A stretch of 64,000 nucleotides of DNA from Candidatus Palauibacter scopulicola (GTDB lineage Bacteria; Gemmatimonadota; Gemmatimonadetes; Palauibacterales; Palauibacteraceae). Both the position numbers and the translations under genes were made by a program. Position 1 is the first letter of the stretch, and each line of letters begins with the position of its first letter. Where the stretch lies: the NCBI RefSeq assembly GCF_947581915.1, contig NZ_CANPWG010000039.1, positions 1 through 64,000 on the forward strand, written 5' to 3'. The notes beneath the pieces were generated by a model. The model had not been told where the DNA came from, made no database searches, and worked only from the letters and a program-made list of their open reading frames with translations. Shown piece after piece: positions 1-9,143 of the stretch.

Positions 1-485
<485 letters not shown>

Positions 486-527
486 GGGAGATGTCCTTTC
501 GATGAGAAAGGCACACCTGGACCTCCC
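486..527 (+). other. Hairpin-forming sequence just after 16S rRNA
   Basis: CCTTTC (495-500) and GAAAGG (506-511) form a perfect 6-bp stem with a 5-nt loop. An alternative long-range fold pairs GGGAG (486-490) with CTCCC (523-527) and GTCC (493-496) with GGAC (519-522). There is no run of T. It could be part of the pre-16S processing stem or a weak terminator before era. The rest of the 485-596 spacer shows no tRNA and no clear promoter. Confidence 0.4.
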
Positions 528-596
528 GCAAGTCACTCACCTTCTTGTTCAACCTTCCGGCATCGTCGCCGGCCTGCTCCAGCCCGTGGTTCGCCC

Positions 597-1493
597 ATGA
601 CGTTCAGGGCCGGTTTCGTCGCCATCGTCGGGCTTCCCAACGTCGGGAAGTCCACGCTGCTCAACGCGTTCCTCGGAGAACGGCTCGCGGCCGTCACGCC
701 GCGGGCGCAGACGACGCAGCGGCGCCTCCTCGGGATTTACTCGGACGAAGCCGCGCAGGCCGTGTTCATCGACACGCCCGGCCTCCTGGAGCCCCGCTAC
801 ACCCTGCATCGGTCGATGAGGGAAGAGGCGCTCTCGGCGCTGGAAGACGCGGATCTCGTGCTCGCCGTGACCGACGCGGGGTTCGAGCCGAGCCTCGACT
901 GGGCCGTCGAGTTCGCGGATTCGGTGAGCGTTCCGAAGATCCTCTGCCTCAACAAGATCGACCGCCTCGCGGCACCGGGCATCGAGGAGATGCGGGCCCG
1001 ATTCGCGGGTGGCGACTGGGACGGGGTATACGAGACGTGCGCCACGAGCGGCGAGGGGGTGCCGGAGTTGCTCGAAGCCCTGTCGGCGCGCCTTCCGGAG
1101 TCCCCGCCCCTGTACCCCGTGGATGAGCTCTCCGATGCGCCGGTCCGGCACTTCGTCGCAGAGATGATCCGGGAGACCTGTCTCGAGGAGTTGGCGGATG
1201 AGGTCCCTTACGCGGTGGCCGTCCGGATCGAGGAGTTCCGCGACCGCGAGGGGGGAAGGCCCACGTACATCGAGGCGCTGATCCACGTGGAGAAGGAGTC
1301 GCAGAAGGGCATCGTCGTGGGCGCCGGCGGAAGGACGATCCGCAAGCTCGGGACCCGCTCGCGCGTGAAGATCGAACGCTTCCTCGGGCGGCGGATCTAT
1401 CTCCGGCTCCGGGTCAAGGTCCTCCCGAACTGGCGGAAGAAAACGCACCATCTTAGGGTGCTCGGTTTCCGGGTTCCGGCGCAGGAGAACTGA
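597..1493 (+). CDS. era: GTPase Era, 16S rRNA maturation / 30S assembly
   Basis: 298 residues, normal length for Era. The GTPase domain comes first: P-loop GLPNVGKS at residues 12-19, DTPG at 59-62 and NKID at 119-122. A C-terminal KH domain follows, with the GxxG-type core GIVVGAGGRTIRKLG near residue 240. The family binds the 3' end of 16S rRNA during 30S maturation, so its position 112 nt after the 16S 3' end is functionally apt. The stop TGA (1491-1493) shares its final A with the ATG of the next gene. Confidence 0.97.
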   Translation: MTFRAGFVAIVGLPNVGKSTLLNAFLGERLAAVTPRAQTTQRRLLGIYSDEAAQAVFIDTPGLLEPRYTLHRSMREEALSALEDADLVLAVTDAGFEPSLDWAVEFADSVSVPKILCLNKIDRLAAPGIEEMRARFAGGDWDGVYETCATSGEGVPELLEALSARLPESPPLYPVDELSDAPVRHFVAEMIRETCLEELADEVPYAVAVRIEEFRDREGGRPTYIEALIHVEKESQKGIVVGAGGRTIRKLGTRSRVKIERFLGRRIYLRLRVKVLPNWRKKTHHLRVLGFRVPAQEN

Positions 1494-1666
1494 TGCCCCT
1501 CGACGACAGACTGCTTGAGATCCTGGCGTGCCCGAAGTGCAAGGGCGAACTGGAGTACCGCGCCGGGGAGGGAGAGGAAGCCCTGCTCTGTCACCCCTGC
1601 CGCCTGAAGTTCGAGGTCGACGAGGGGATCCCGATCATGCTCATCGACGAGGCGAAGCCTCTCTGA
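1493..1666 (+). CDS. Trm112/YcaR-family small zinc protein
   Basis: 57 residues, starting MPLDDRLLEILACPKCKGEL and overlapping era by one base (TGATG). Two CxxC pairs (Cys13/Cys16 and Cys33/Cys36) make the zinc ribbon typical of the UPF0434/Trm112 family (E. coli YcaR). Eukaryotic Trm112 activates methyltransferases, but the role of the free-standing bacterial protein is not settled. The segment 'EVDEGIPIML' near the C-terminus is the family signature. Its last bases 'ctctga' also hold the proposed CTG start of rnr. Confidence 0.9.
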   Translation: MPLDDRLLEILACPKCKGELEYRAGEGEEALLCHPCRLKFEVDEGIPIMLIDEAKPL

Positions 1667-3651
1667 CCCCCGGAGAACGCAACCGAGGCCGCGGACGCTC
1701 GCGGCACCGCGGACGATCCGGGGGGCGCGAACGGTCCCGGGGCCGCGGGCGGATCAGCGGACGGCTGCAGCGGATCGAGAGCGGCGCGGGTTTCGTCATC
1801 CCGGACGAGGGGGGCGAGGACGTTTTCGTACGCGCCCGCGATCTCGGCACGGCCGTGGACGGCGACCTCGTCGCGGTGCGGATCGAAGACCGCGGACGGC
1901 GCGGGCCCCGCGGCACCATCGTCGAAGTGCTCGACCGGGCCCATCGTCGTGTCGTCGGCGTCTTCCGCGGCGAGCGCGGCCACGGCTGGCTCGCCGCCAC
2001 CCGGCCGAAGCTCGGGATCGACGTGTTCATCCCGGCGCGCGACCGCGGAGAGGCCGAGTCCGGCGACCTCGCGCTCGTCGAGGTCACGGACTGGGGGGAA
2101 GAGGGTCCGGGCCCGGCGGGCCGCGTCGAACGCGTGCTCGGCCCCTCCGAAGATCCCGGCGTGGAGGTGCTCGCGATCCAGGTCGGGTACGGGATCCGCG
2201 ATGCGTTCCCCGAAGCCGTCGAGGCAGCGGCGGCGGCCTTGGCCGCGCGCGGGATCCGGCCGGCGGATCTCAAGGGCCGGGAGGATTGCCGGAGCGACCG
2301 CGTGCTCACGATCGACCCCGTGGACGCCCGCGACCACGACGATGCCATCTCCATCGCGCGGCTCGCCGGGGGCGGGGCGCGGATCGGCATCCACATCGCG
2401 GACGTATCGCACTACGTGCGCGAGGGAGACCGGCTCGACGCGGAAGCCCGGGAGCGCGGCACGAGCGTATACCTGGTGGATCGGGTGCTCCCCATGCTCC
2501 CGCACGCGCTGTCGAGCGACGTCTGCTCGCTCGTGCCCGGCGAAGACCGGCTGACGCTCGCCGCCTTCCTCACCGTCGACCGCGGTGGAACGCTCTGCGG
2601 GACGCGCTTCGCACGGGCCGTCATCCGGAGCGCGCACCGGCTCTCCTACGAGGAGGCGCAGGAAGCGCTGGACGGCGAGCGTACGCCGGCGACGGAGCGG
2701 GATCCGGGCCTGCGCGGGGACCTTCGGGCGTTGCTCGAGGCGAGCCGTAGCTTCCGTCAGCGGCGCAGGGCGCGCGGGAGCCTCGACTTCGATCTGCCCG
2801 AGTCCCGGATCGTACTTGACGAGGAGGGGGCTCCCGTCGACGTGCGGCGGCGCGAGCGGCTCGACTCGCACCGGCTCATCGAGGACCTGATGATCGCGGC
2901 GAACGAAGCAGCGGCGAACTGGGCGATCGAGAAGGGGGTGCCCGTCCTCTACCGCATCCACGAGGAACCGAACCCCGAGAAGCTTGACGCGCTGCGCCTC
3001 CTGGCGGTCGAGTTCGGACTCTCCTTCCCGCAGCGGAAGCCGCGCCCGCGCGACTTCCAGCGCCTCCTCGACGCGGTGAAGGGCAGGGTAGAGGAGCCGG
3101 TCATCTCCGTTCAGGTGCTCCGGAGCCTCGCGAAGGCACGCTACGAGACGGACAACGAGGGCCATTTCGGGCTCGCATCGCCGGCGTACCTCCACTTCAC
3201 CTCGCCCATCCGCCGCTACCCGGACCTCGTCGTCCATCGGCAGATGGCCCGATGGCTGGCGGAGCCGCGCAGCGCCCGCGACATCGACCGGGAATGGCTC
3301 TCGGCGACGGCCCGGCACGCTTCGGCGCGCGAAGAGAACGCGGCCCGGGCGGAGCGGGATTCGGTGGAACTCAAGAAGGTCGAGTTCATGGGCCGGCGCG
3401 TGGGCGACCACTTCGAGGGCACGATCAGCGCCACGGCCCGCTTCGGCTTCTTCGTCCGGCTCGACGCGTACGACATCGAGGGGCTCGTCCATGTGAGCCG
3501 CCTCGCGGGGGACCGCTACGTCCACGACCGGGCGAAGCATGCCCTCCGGGGCCGCCGCACGCGGAAGAGCTACCGGCTGGGGGATCCCGTGGAGGTGCAG
3601 GTCGCCCGCGTGGATCGCGGCGCCCGGCGGATCGATTTCGACCTCGTCTAG
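1663..3651 (+). CDS. rnr: Ribonuclease R (RNB-family 3'-5' exoribonuclease)
   Basis: About 662 residues from the chosen start. An arginine/glycine-rich basic tail (residues ~3-32) leads into a cold-shock domain with GAGFVIPDEGGEDVFV, then the RNB catalytic domain with the metal-binding DPVDARDHDDAIS near 220-230, and a C-terminal S1 domain from ~580 (FEGTISATARFGFFV). The usual N-terminal winged helix is absent. No ATG, GTG or TTG lies in frame between 1529 and the cold-shock domain. CTG at 1663 overlaps the preceding stop (CTGA) and has GAGG 10 nt upstream, so I prefer it. GTG at 1528 is the alternative but would run through nearly all of the preceding gene. Function certain; start uncertain. 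Confidence 0.93.
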   Translation: MTPGERNRGRGRSRHRGRSGGRERSRGRGRISGRLQRIESGAGFVIPDEGGEDVFVRARDLGTAVDGDLVAVRIEDRGRRGPRGTIVEVLDRAHRRVVGVFRGERGHGWLAATRPKLGIDVFIPARDRGEAESGDLALVEVTDWGEEGPGPAGRVERVLGPSEDPGVEVLAIQVGYGIRDAFPEAVEAAAAALAARGIRPADLKGREDCRSDRVLTIDPVDARDHDDAISIARLAGGGARIGIHIADVSHYVREGDRLDAEARERGTSVYLVDRVLPMLPHALSSDVCSLVPGEDRLTLAAFLTVDRGGTLCGTRFARAVIRSAHRLSYEEAQEALDGERTPATERDPGLRGDLRALLEASRSFRQRRRARGSLDFDLPESRIVLDEEGAPVDVRRRERLDSHRLIEDLMIAANEAAANWAIEKGVPVLYRIHEEPNPEKLDALRLLAVEFGLSFPQRKPRPRDFQRLLDAVKGRVEEPVISVQVLRSLAKARYETDNEGHFGLASPAYLHFTSPIRRYPDLVVHRQMARWLAEPRSARDIDREWLSATARHASAREENAARAERDSVELKKVEFMGRRVGDHFEGTISATARFGFFVRLDAYDIEGLVHVSRLAGDRYVHDRAKHALRGRRTRKSYRLGDPVEVQVARVDRGARRIDFDLV

Positions 3652-3798
3652 AAGCCCCGGCAAGGCCCCGCCGCCCGGCTCGGAAAGTTCGCCTTCCGGG
3701 GGGAAACGTGGTCTATTACCGCCGGTGCGGTTCCGAGACGGCACACGTCTCGCACGCCACGCAAACCTGACGCTCGAGCGAAGGGACGGGAGCCGGAA
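3652..3798. other. Intergenic region rnr-prfB with one small inverted repeat
   Basis: 147 bp without a gene. GAGACG (3735-3740) and CGTCTC (3746-3751) form a perfect 6-bp stem around 'gcaca', extendable by GTGC/GCAC across a bulge. There is no T tract, so a terminator role is only possible. I see no convincing promoter. Confidence 0.4.
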
Positions 3799-4912
3799 AT
3801 GACGGAGTTGGCGAGACGGAAGGAACGCGCGGAGGCGCTGCGCAGCCGGCTCGATGAGCTACGGGGGTATCTTTGAGATCCCCGGGAAGCTGATCCGCAT
3901 CGCGGAGCTCGAGAAGAGGATGGCGGCCCCCGACTTCTGGAACGACCGCGACGGCGCGAAAGAGGTCATCGACGAGGCGAACCTTCTCAAGAGCTGGACC
4001 CGTCCCTGGGCCGACGGGTCCGCCCGCGTGGACGACCTGCTCGAGATGGCGCTGCTGCTCGAGGGGGAAGACGACGCCGAGTTGGAGGCGGAACTCGAAG
4101 CGGGGCTCGCTCGGGCGGAAACGGAAGCCTCCCGCCTGGAGTCGCGGAACATGCTGCGGGGGGAGGACGCCCACCGCAGCGCGCTCGTCACGATCAACCC
4201 GGGCGCCGGCGGGACGGAGTCGCAGGACTGGGCGGAGATGCTCATGCGCATGTACCTGCGCTGGGCGGAGCAGCACGACTACGATGTCGAGGTCATGGAC
4301 CTCCTCCCGGCCGAGGAAGCGGGCATCAAGTCGGCCACGCTCGATGTGGATGGCCAGTTCGCCTACGGGTACCTCTCCGCCGAACGGGGCGTCCACCGGC
4401 TCGTGCGCATCTCTCCGTTCGACTCGCAGGGACGCCGTCACACCTCGTTCGCCTCGGTCTTTGTCTATCCCGTCGTGGATGAGGACATCGAGGTCGCGGT
4501 CAACGATGAGGATCTCAGGGTCGACACCTTCCGCGCCTCCGGGGCGGGAGGCCAGCACGTGAACAAGACGGACTCGGCGGTGCGCATCACGCACCTCCCG
4601 ACGGGCATCGTCGTCTCGTGCCAGCAGGAGCGCAGCCAGCACAAGAACAAGTCCAAGGCGATGAAGATGCTGCAGGCCGCCCTCTACCAGCGGGCCGTCG
4701 AGGAGCGGGAAGCGCGCCGGGCCGAATTGGAGGGGGCGAAGACGCGGATCGAGTGGGGCCGGCAGATCCGGTCGTACGTCCTGCAGCCCTACAAGATGGT
4801 CAAGGACCACCGGACGAACCTCGAGGTCGGCAACGTCGACGCCGTGCTCGACGGCGAGATCGACGGCTTCATCCAGGCGTTTCTCCAGGAATCCGGCAAG
4901 ACGGACGCATGA
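3799..4912 (+). CDS. prfB: Peptide chain release factor 2, with programmed +1 frameshift
   Basis: Read 3799-3873, skip T3874, then continue 3875-4912 (about 370 residues). The first frame ends LRGYL then TGA at 3874-3876. The site 'cgg ggg tat ctt tga' carries the Shine-Dalgarno-like AGGGGG-type element and the slippery CTT before the stop, as in classical prfB autoregulation: low RF2 lets the ribosome shift +1 and finish the protein. RF2 identity comes from the SPF anticodon-like tripeptide near residue 204. The catalytic GGQ sits in GAGGQHVNKTDSAVRITH near 250. The N-terminal coiled domain spans ~1-110. It overlaps lysS by ATGA. Confidence 0.97.
3862..3876 (+). promoter_or_regulatory. prfB recoding (programmed +1 frameshift) site
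   Basis: In the upstream frame the codons are CGG GGG TAT CTT TGA. This matches the conserved RF2 frameshift cassette: an internal SD-like purine block, a 3-nt spacer, the CTT slip codon and an in-frame UGA recognised by RF2 itself. After the shift the next codon is GAG (Glu), where E. coli has GAC. It should make RF2 production self-limiting. Confidence 0.95.
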
Positions 4913-4931
4913 CGGGAATCCGGCAAGACGG
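4888..4931 (+). repeat. 17-bp direct repeat, 27-nt period, across prfB/lysS junction
   Basis: GGAATCCGGCAAGACGG occurs perfectly at 4888-4904 and again at 4915-4931. The first copy encodes the last residues of RF2 (ESGKTD). The second encodes the first residues of LysS (GIRQDG) in another frame. The ATGA stop/start overlap lies between the copies. It looks like a local tandem duplication that built the lysS start. Confidence 0.9.
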
Positions 4932-6567
4932 GCTGGTGATCTGCCCCCCCTGCGGCTCCGCCTTCCCGGGACTCCGCGACGGCCTCTGTACCGACTGCTG
5001 GTACGCGTCGCGCGAGCGGCCGAAGCCCGTAAGGGACCGTTTCGCGAAACTCGCCCGGCTGCGCGAACTCGGCGTCGAGCCCTACGGCCAGGCCTTCGAC
5101 CGGTCCCACGAGCTGCGCGAGGCCTTCGCGGCGTTCGAGGAGATGGAGACGGCGGACGACGGGGCGGCGGCCAATGGGGCGGCGGACGACGGGGACTCTC
5201 CAGAACTCGAGGGGGTCCGGGTGGCGGGCCGCATCCTCTCCTACCGCGATCTCGGAGGGAGCGCCTTCGCGCATGTCGGCGACCGCGACGGGAGGCTGCA
5301 GATCCACCTGCGGCGCAACCTCCTCGGCGATGAGGGCTCCGCGCTCATGGACCTGCTCGACCTCGGCGACTGGATCGGGGTCGAGGGGGCCGTCTTCCGG
5401 ACCCGGCGCGGCGAAGTCACGGTGCGCGCGGAATCGCTCACCCTCCTGACCAAGACCCTCCGCCCGCTCCCGTTCGGCAAGGAGGAGGTCGGCGAGGATG
5501 GGGGGCGCGTCGTGCACAGCGGGTTCAGCGACCAGGCCTCGCGCTACCGGCAGCGGTACGCGGACCTGGCGGTGAACCCGGACGTCCGCGAGGTGTTCCG
5601 GATCCGGGGCAGAGTCGTCACGGAACTCCGCCGCTGGCTCGACGCACGCGGCTTCCTCGAGGTGGAGACGCCGATCCTGCAGCCGCTCTACGGGGGCGCG
5701 CTCGCCCGGCCCTTCTCCACGCACCACCACCGGCTCGACCGGAAGATGTACCTGCGGATCGCCGATGAACTCTACCTGAAGCGGCTCATCGTCGGGAATC
5801 TCGACCGCGTGTACGAGATCGGCCACGACTTCCGCAACGAGGGGATCGACCGCACGCACAACCCCGAGTTCACGATGCTCGAGCTGTACTTCGCGTTCGC
5901 CGATTACGAGGACGTGATGAGGCTCACGGAGACGATGATCGGCGATGTCGCGCGGGAGGTAATGGGGACGACGCGCTTCGCGTACGACGGGACGGAGGTC
6001 GATCTGGCCGCTCCCTGGCCGCGGGTCCGCTGGGATGAGGCGTTCTCGGAGGCCACCGGAGTCGATCCGCGGGAGGCGGGAGACGAAGATCTCCGCGCAC
6101 TCGCTCGAAAGACCGGGCGCGCCGACGCGGACGAACTCTCGCGGGTGCAACTGCTGGACGCGCTGTTCTCGGATCTCGTTGAAGGCCGGATCACGAACCC
6201 GGTCTTCGTGTACGGTCACCCGATCGAGATGAGCCCGCTCGCGAAACCGAAGCGGGAAGAGCCGGCGTTTGCGGAGCGTTTCGAGGTCATCGCGTGCGGC
6301 TTCGAACTCGTGAACGCGTTCAGCGAACTCAACGACCCGGCGGACCAGTGGAACCGGTTCGCGGCGCAGCAACGGCTGAGGGAAGCGGGCGACCAGGAGG
6401 CGATGGAGATCGACGAGGACTACGTGCGGGCGCTGGAATACGGGCTGCCTCCCACGGGCGGGTTCGGGCTCGGGGTCGACCGCCTCGTGATGCTGATGAC
6501 GGGACAGACGTCGATTCGCGACGTCGTCCTCTTCCCCATCCTCCGTCCGGAGGAGGGACGCCCGTGA
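4909..6567 (+). CDS. lysS: Lysyl-tRNA synthetase, class II, with N-terminal zinc-ribbon-like extension
   Basis: 552 residues from the ATG that overlaps the prfB stop (ATGA). It charges tRNA-Lys. Residues ~40-200 carry the OB-fold anticodon-binding domain, with an acidic/Ala-rich insertion near 80-100. The class II core has motif 2 at ~302-325 (YEIGHDFRNEG, then NPEFTMLE) and motif 3 at ~512-532 (GGFGLGVDRLVMLMTG). Before the family's usual start ('RFAKLARLRELG') lies an unusual segment with Cys12, Cys15, Cys27 and Cys30, spaced like a zinc ribbon. Length is above the usual ~500 because of this and the insertion. Confidence 0.96.
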   Translation: MTGIRQDGLVICPPCGSAFPGLRDGLCTDCWYASRERPKPVRDRFAKLARLRELGVEPYGQAFDRSHELREAFAAFEEMETADDGAAANGAADDGDSPELEGVRVAGRILSYRDLGGSAFAHVGDRDGRLQIHLRRNLLGDEGSALMDLLDLGDWIGVEGAVFRTRRGEVTVRAESLTLLTKTLRPLPFGKEEVGEDGGRVVHSGFSDQASRYRQRYADLAVNPDVREVFRIRGRVVTELRRWLDARGFLEVETPILQPLYGGALARPFSTHHHRLDRKMYLRIADELYLKRLIVGNLDRVYEIGHDFRNEGIDRTHNPEFTMLELYFAFADYEDVMRLTETMIGDVAREVMGTTRFAYDGTEVDLAAPWPRVRWDEAFSEATGVDPREAGDEDLRALARKTGRADADELSRVQLLDALFSDLVEGRITNPVFVYGHPIEMSPLAKPKREEPAFAERFEVIACGFELVNAFSELNDPADQWNRFAAQQRLREAGDQEAMEIDEDYVRALEYGLPPTGGFGLGVDRLVMLMTGQTSIRDVVLFPILRPEEGRP

Positions 6568-7916
6568 GCGGGGGGCGGGGGCGCTTCGAGCGTTTCGTCG
6601 CCCGACGCTACCTGCGGGGGACCGGGCGCCGCATGTCGGTCTTCGGGGGCTTCCGGGCCCTCGGCCGCTTCCTCCGCCGGCCGTGGCGGCCCCTCGCCAG
6701 CGCCGGCACCGTGGACGAAAAGGACTCGAGGCTTGTCGCCTTCATCTCGAGTCTCGCCGTGGGTGGCGTGGCCGTCGGCGTGATGGCCCTCATCGTCGTC
6801 ATCGGCGTCCTGAACGGCCTCCAGGAGAGCCTGAGGGACCGCATCCTCAGCGGCGGTCCGCACGCGCACGTGATGGAACTCGACAGCGGCTTCCAGATGG
6901 CCGACTGGGAGACGGTCCTCGACCGGGTCCGGGAGGATGACGATGTGGTCGCGGCCTCCCCGTTCGCCTTCAACAACGTCATCCTCACGCAGCAGGGCGA
7001 CCGCTACAACGAATCCGTCGTCCTGCGCGGGATCCCGGACGACCCGGACGGGATGCGCATCGCCGGGCTCATGGAGCACCTCATCATCGGGGAACCGCCC
7101 TTCGGGGCGACCGAATCCGGCAATCCGGGCATCGTGGTGGGGCGGGGTCTCGCCCAGAGGATGGGCCTCTACCAGGGCAAGGTCATCGTCGCGGCCTCCA
7201 CCCGCGACGCGACGCTTTCCGCCGCGGGGCTCTCGACCTCGCTGAGACGCTTCGAGGTCACGGGGATCTTCCAGACGGGCCTCTACCAGTACGACGACGA
7301 GCTTGCGATGGCCCCGCTCGCCGAGGCGCAGGCGCTGTTCGGACTCGGCGATGCCGTGACCGGGATCGAGTTCGACGTGAGCGACCCGTGGCGGGCGACG
7401 GAAGTGTCCGCGCGGCTGGAGGAGGCCCTCGGCTGGCCCTACCGGGTGGAGGGCTGGCAGGAACTCAACCGGAGCCTCTTCTCCGCGCTCCGGCTCGAGA
7501 AGCTCGGCATGGCCGTCGTCCTCATCCTCATCGTCCTCGTCGCTTCGTTCAACATCGTCTCGACGCTGGTGATGATGGTCGCGGACCGCACGCGCGAGAT
7601 CGGCATTCTCCGTTCGATGGGGGTGAGCGCCGGCAGCGTCGGCAGGGTGTTCACGAACATGGGGCTCTTCATCGGCGTCGTCGGTACGACCCTCGGCGCC
7701 ACGCTCGGCGCTATCCTGGCCTGGGCCCTGTCCCGCTACGAGTTCATCTCCCTGCCGAGCGACGTGTACTTCATCGACCGGCTGCCGATCTCGCTCGCGC
7801 CGATCGACGTCACCCTGATCATCCTCGGATCGCTGCTCATCTCCTACCTGGCCACCATTTATCCGGCGCGAAAGGCCGCGGCGCTCGCGCCGGTCGACGC
7901 CATCCGGCACGAATGA
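6564..7916 (+). CDS. lolC: LolC/LolE-type lipoprotein-releasing ABC permease
   Basis: 450 residues from GTG 6564, which overlaps the lysS stop (GTGA) and has AGGAGGGA at 6551-6558. The layout is that of LolC/E: a membrane helix near residues 59-84 (VGGVAVGVMALIVVIGVLNG), a periplasmic MacB-like domain (~85-300), then three C-terminal helices within the FtsX domain, ending ARKAAALAPVDAIRHE. The N-terminus is longer than usual by a basic ~35-residue segment. Only one permease gene is present beside lolD, so it probably works as a homodimer or its partner lies elsewhere. Confidence 0.9.
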   Translation: MSGGRGRFERFVARRYLRGTGRRMSVFGGFRALGRFLRRPWRPLASAGTVDEKDSRLVAFISSLAVGGVAVGVMALIVVIGVLNGLQESLRDRILSGGPHAHVMELDSGFQMADWETVLDRVREDDDVVAASPFAFNNVILTQQGDRYNESVVLRGIPDDPDGMRIAGLMEHLIIGEPPFGATESGNPGIVVGRGLAQRMGLYQGKVIVAASTRDATLSAAGLSTSLRRFEVTGIFQTGLYQYDDELAMAPLAEAQALFGLGDAVTGIEFDVSDPWRATEVSARLEEALGWPYRVEGWQELNRSLFSALRLEKLGMAVVLILIVLVASFNIVSTLVMMVADRTREIGILRSMGVSAGSVGRVFTNMGLFIGVVGTTLGATLGAILAWALSRYEFISLPSDVYFIDRLPISLAPIDVTLIILGSLLISYLATIYPARKAAALAPVDAIRHE

Positions 7917-8617
7917 CCGCGGATCGGGAGGGAGGGGAGACGGCCGCCGTGCGGGCGGCGGGACTCGAGCGGACCTTCCCGAGCCCGGATGGCGGCCTCC
8001 TCCCCGTCCTGAAGGGAATCGACCTCACCGTGGACCCGGGGGACGCCCTCGCGATCGTGGGTCCGAGTGGGTCCGGGAAGTCCACGCTGCTACATTTGCT
8101 TGGCGCCCTCGACCGGCCGACGGCGGGAGACGTCTGGCTCGGGGGCGAACGGGTGTCGGAACTCGGCGGAGAGCGGCTCGCCGAACTCAGGAACCGGTTC
8201 GTCGGCTTCGTCTTCCAGTTCCATCACCTGCTGCGCGACTTTACGGCGCTGGAGAACGTCATGCTGCCGCGGCTGATCGCGGGGGCGTCGCGGGAGGAAG
8301 CCCGCGACCGGGCGGCCGAACTGCTGGCCCAGGTGGGGTTGGCGGAACGGGCGAGCCACCGGCCGCGCCGGCTCTCCGGCGGAGAGCAGCAGCGGGTCGC
8401 GGTGGCACGGGCGCTGGCGAACGCGCCCCCGCTCGTGCTGGCGGACGAGCCGTCCGGGAACCTCGACGCCGAGGCGACGCTGCGCCTGCACGACCTGCTG
8501 TTCGAGCTGGTGGACGGACACGGCGCGGCGCTGGTCGTCGTGACACACAGCCGTGAGCTGGCGGGGCGTGCGGGTCGGGTGCTGCGCATCGAGAGCGGGG
8601 CACTCGTCGCCGCGTGA
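7913..8617 (+). CDS. lolD: LolD-type ABC transporter ATPase
   Basis: 234 residues, starting with ATG in an ATGA overlap with the permease gene. Walker A GPSGSGKS is near 50-57, the Q-loop in FVFQFHHLL near 100, signature LSGGEQQ near 153-159, and Walker B LVLADEPSG near 175. It powers extraction of lipoproteins from the inner membrane with the LolC/E-like permease. The close link with bamA and lpx genes supports the Lol assignment over a MacB or FtsE-like role. Confidence 0.92.
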   Translation: MTADREGGETAAVRAAGLERTFPSPDGGLLPVLKGIDLTVDPGDALAIVGPSGSGKSTLLHLLGALDRPTAGDVWLGGERVSELGGERLAELRNRFVGFVFQFHHLLRDFTALENVMLPRLIAGASREEARDRAAELLAQVGLAERASHRPRRLSGGEQQRVAVARALANAPPLVLADEPSGNLDAEATLRLHDLLFELVDGHGAALVVVTHSRELAGRAGRVLRIESGALVAA

Positions 8618-8648
8618 CGGCGCGCCGGGCGACGTAACGGAGAAACGG

Positions 8649-9143
8649 ATGGACTGCGAGAACTGCGGGGAGCGCAAGGCGACGATCACCCTCACGGAGA
8701 TTGAGAACAACGAGATGCGTACGCTCAATCTCTGTTCGACCTGCGCGACGCTGAAGGGGGTGTCGGCCGGCAGCGGATCCGCGCCCATGGCGGACCTGCT
8801 GGCGCACCTCGGCGGGAGCGCCGGCGAGACGCTGTTCGACGAGGCCGGCGAGGCGTGCGAGTACTGCGGCACCGGAGCCGGCGACTTCCGCAAGTCCGGG
8901 AGACTGGGCTGTCCGCAGTGCTACGCGCAGTTCGACCGCCAGCTCCGTGCGCTCCTCCGCCGCGTGCATGGCTCCTCGCAGCACATGGGGAAGGTGTACG
9001 TGAGCACGGCTCCGGACGCGGATCCGGAGCAGGTCCGCCTCTCCACCCTCCGCCGACGGCTCGAGCGGGCGGTGGAGATCGAAGACTTCGAGTCCGCGGC
9101 GGACCTCAGGGACGCGATCCACGCGCTGACGGAAGTGTCGTGA
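8649..9143 (+). CDS. mcsA: McsA-like zinc protein, activator of McsB arginine kinase
   Basis: 164 residues. Three CxxC pairs are visible (Cys3/6, Cys29/32, Cys70/73), plus Cys88/91, and a C-terminal UVR motif (~128-163, 'LERAVEIEDFESAADLRDAI'). This is the McsA architecture. In Firmicutes McsA binds zinc and activates McsB. The gene overlaps mcsB by GTGA and sits directly before mcsB-clpC, the standard order. No CtsR repressor gene precedes it; lolD ends 32 nt upstream. Confidence 0.9.
   Translation: MDCENCGERKATITLTEIENNEMRTLNLCSTCATLKGVSAGSGSAPMADLLAHLGGSAGETLFDEAGEACEYCGTGAGDFRKSGRLGCPQCYAQFDRQLRALLRRVHGSSQHMGKVYVSTAPDADPEQVRLSTLRRRLERAVEIEDFESAADLRDAIHALTEVS

Noticed and set aside
1528-1662. 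GTG 1528 as the rnr start
   Set aside because: It would translate almost the whole Trm112-like gene in a second frame; the residues are a non-conserved Arg/Pro shadow.
1591-3744. Very long antisense frame opposite rnr (and similar ones opposite clpC, lysS, bamA)
   Set aside because: High GC at third codon positions creates long stop-free antisense frames; they show no family motifs and are Arg/Pro/His-rich.
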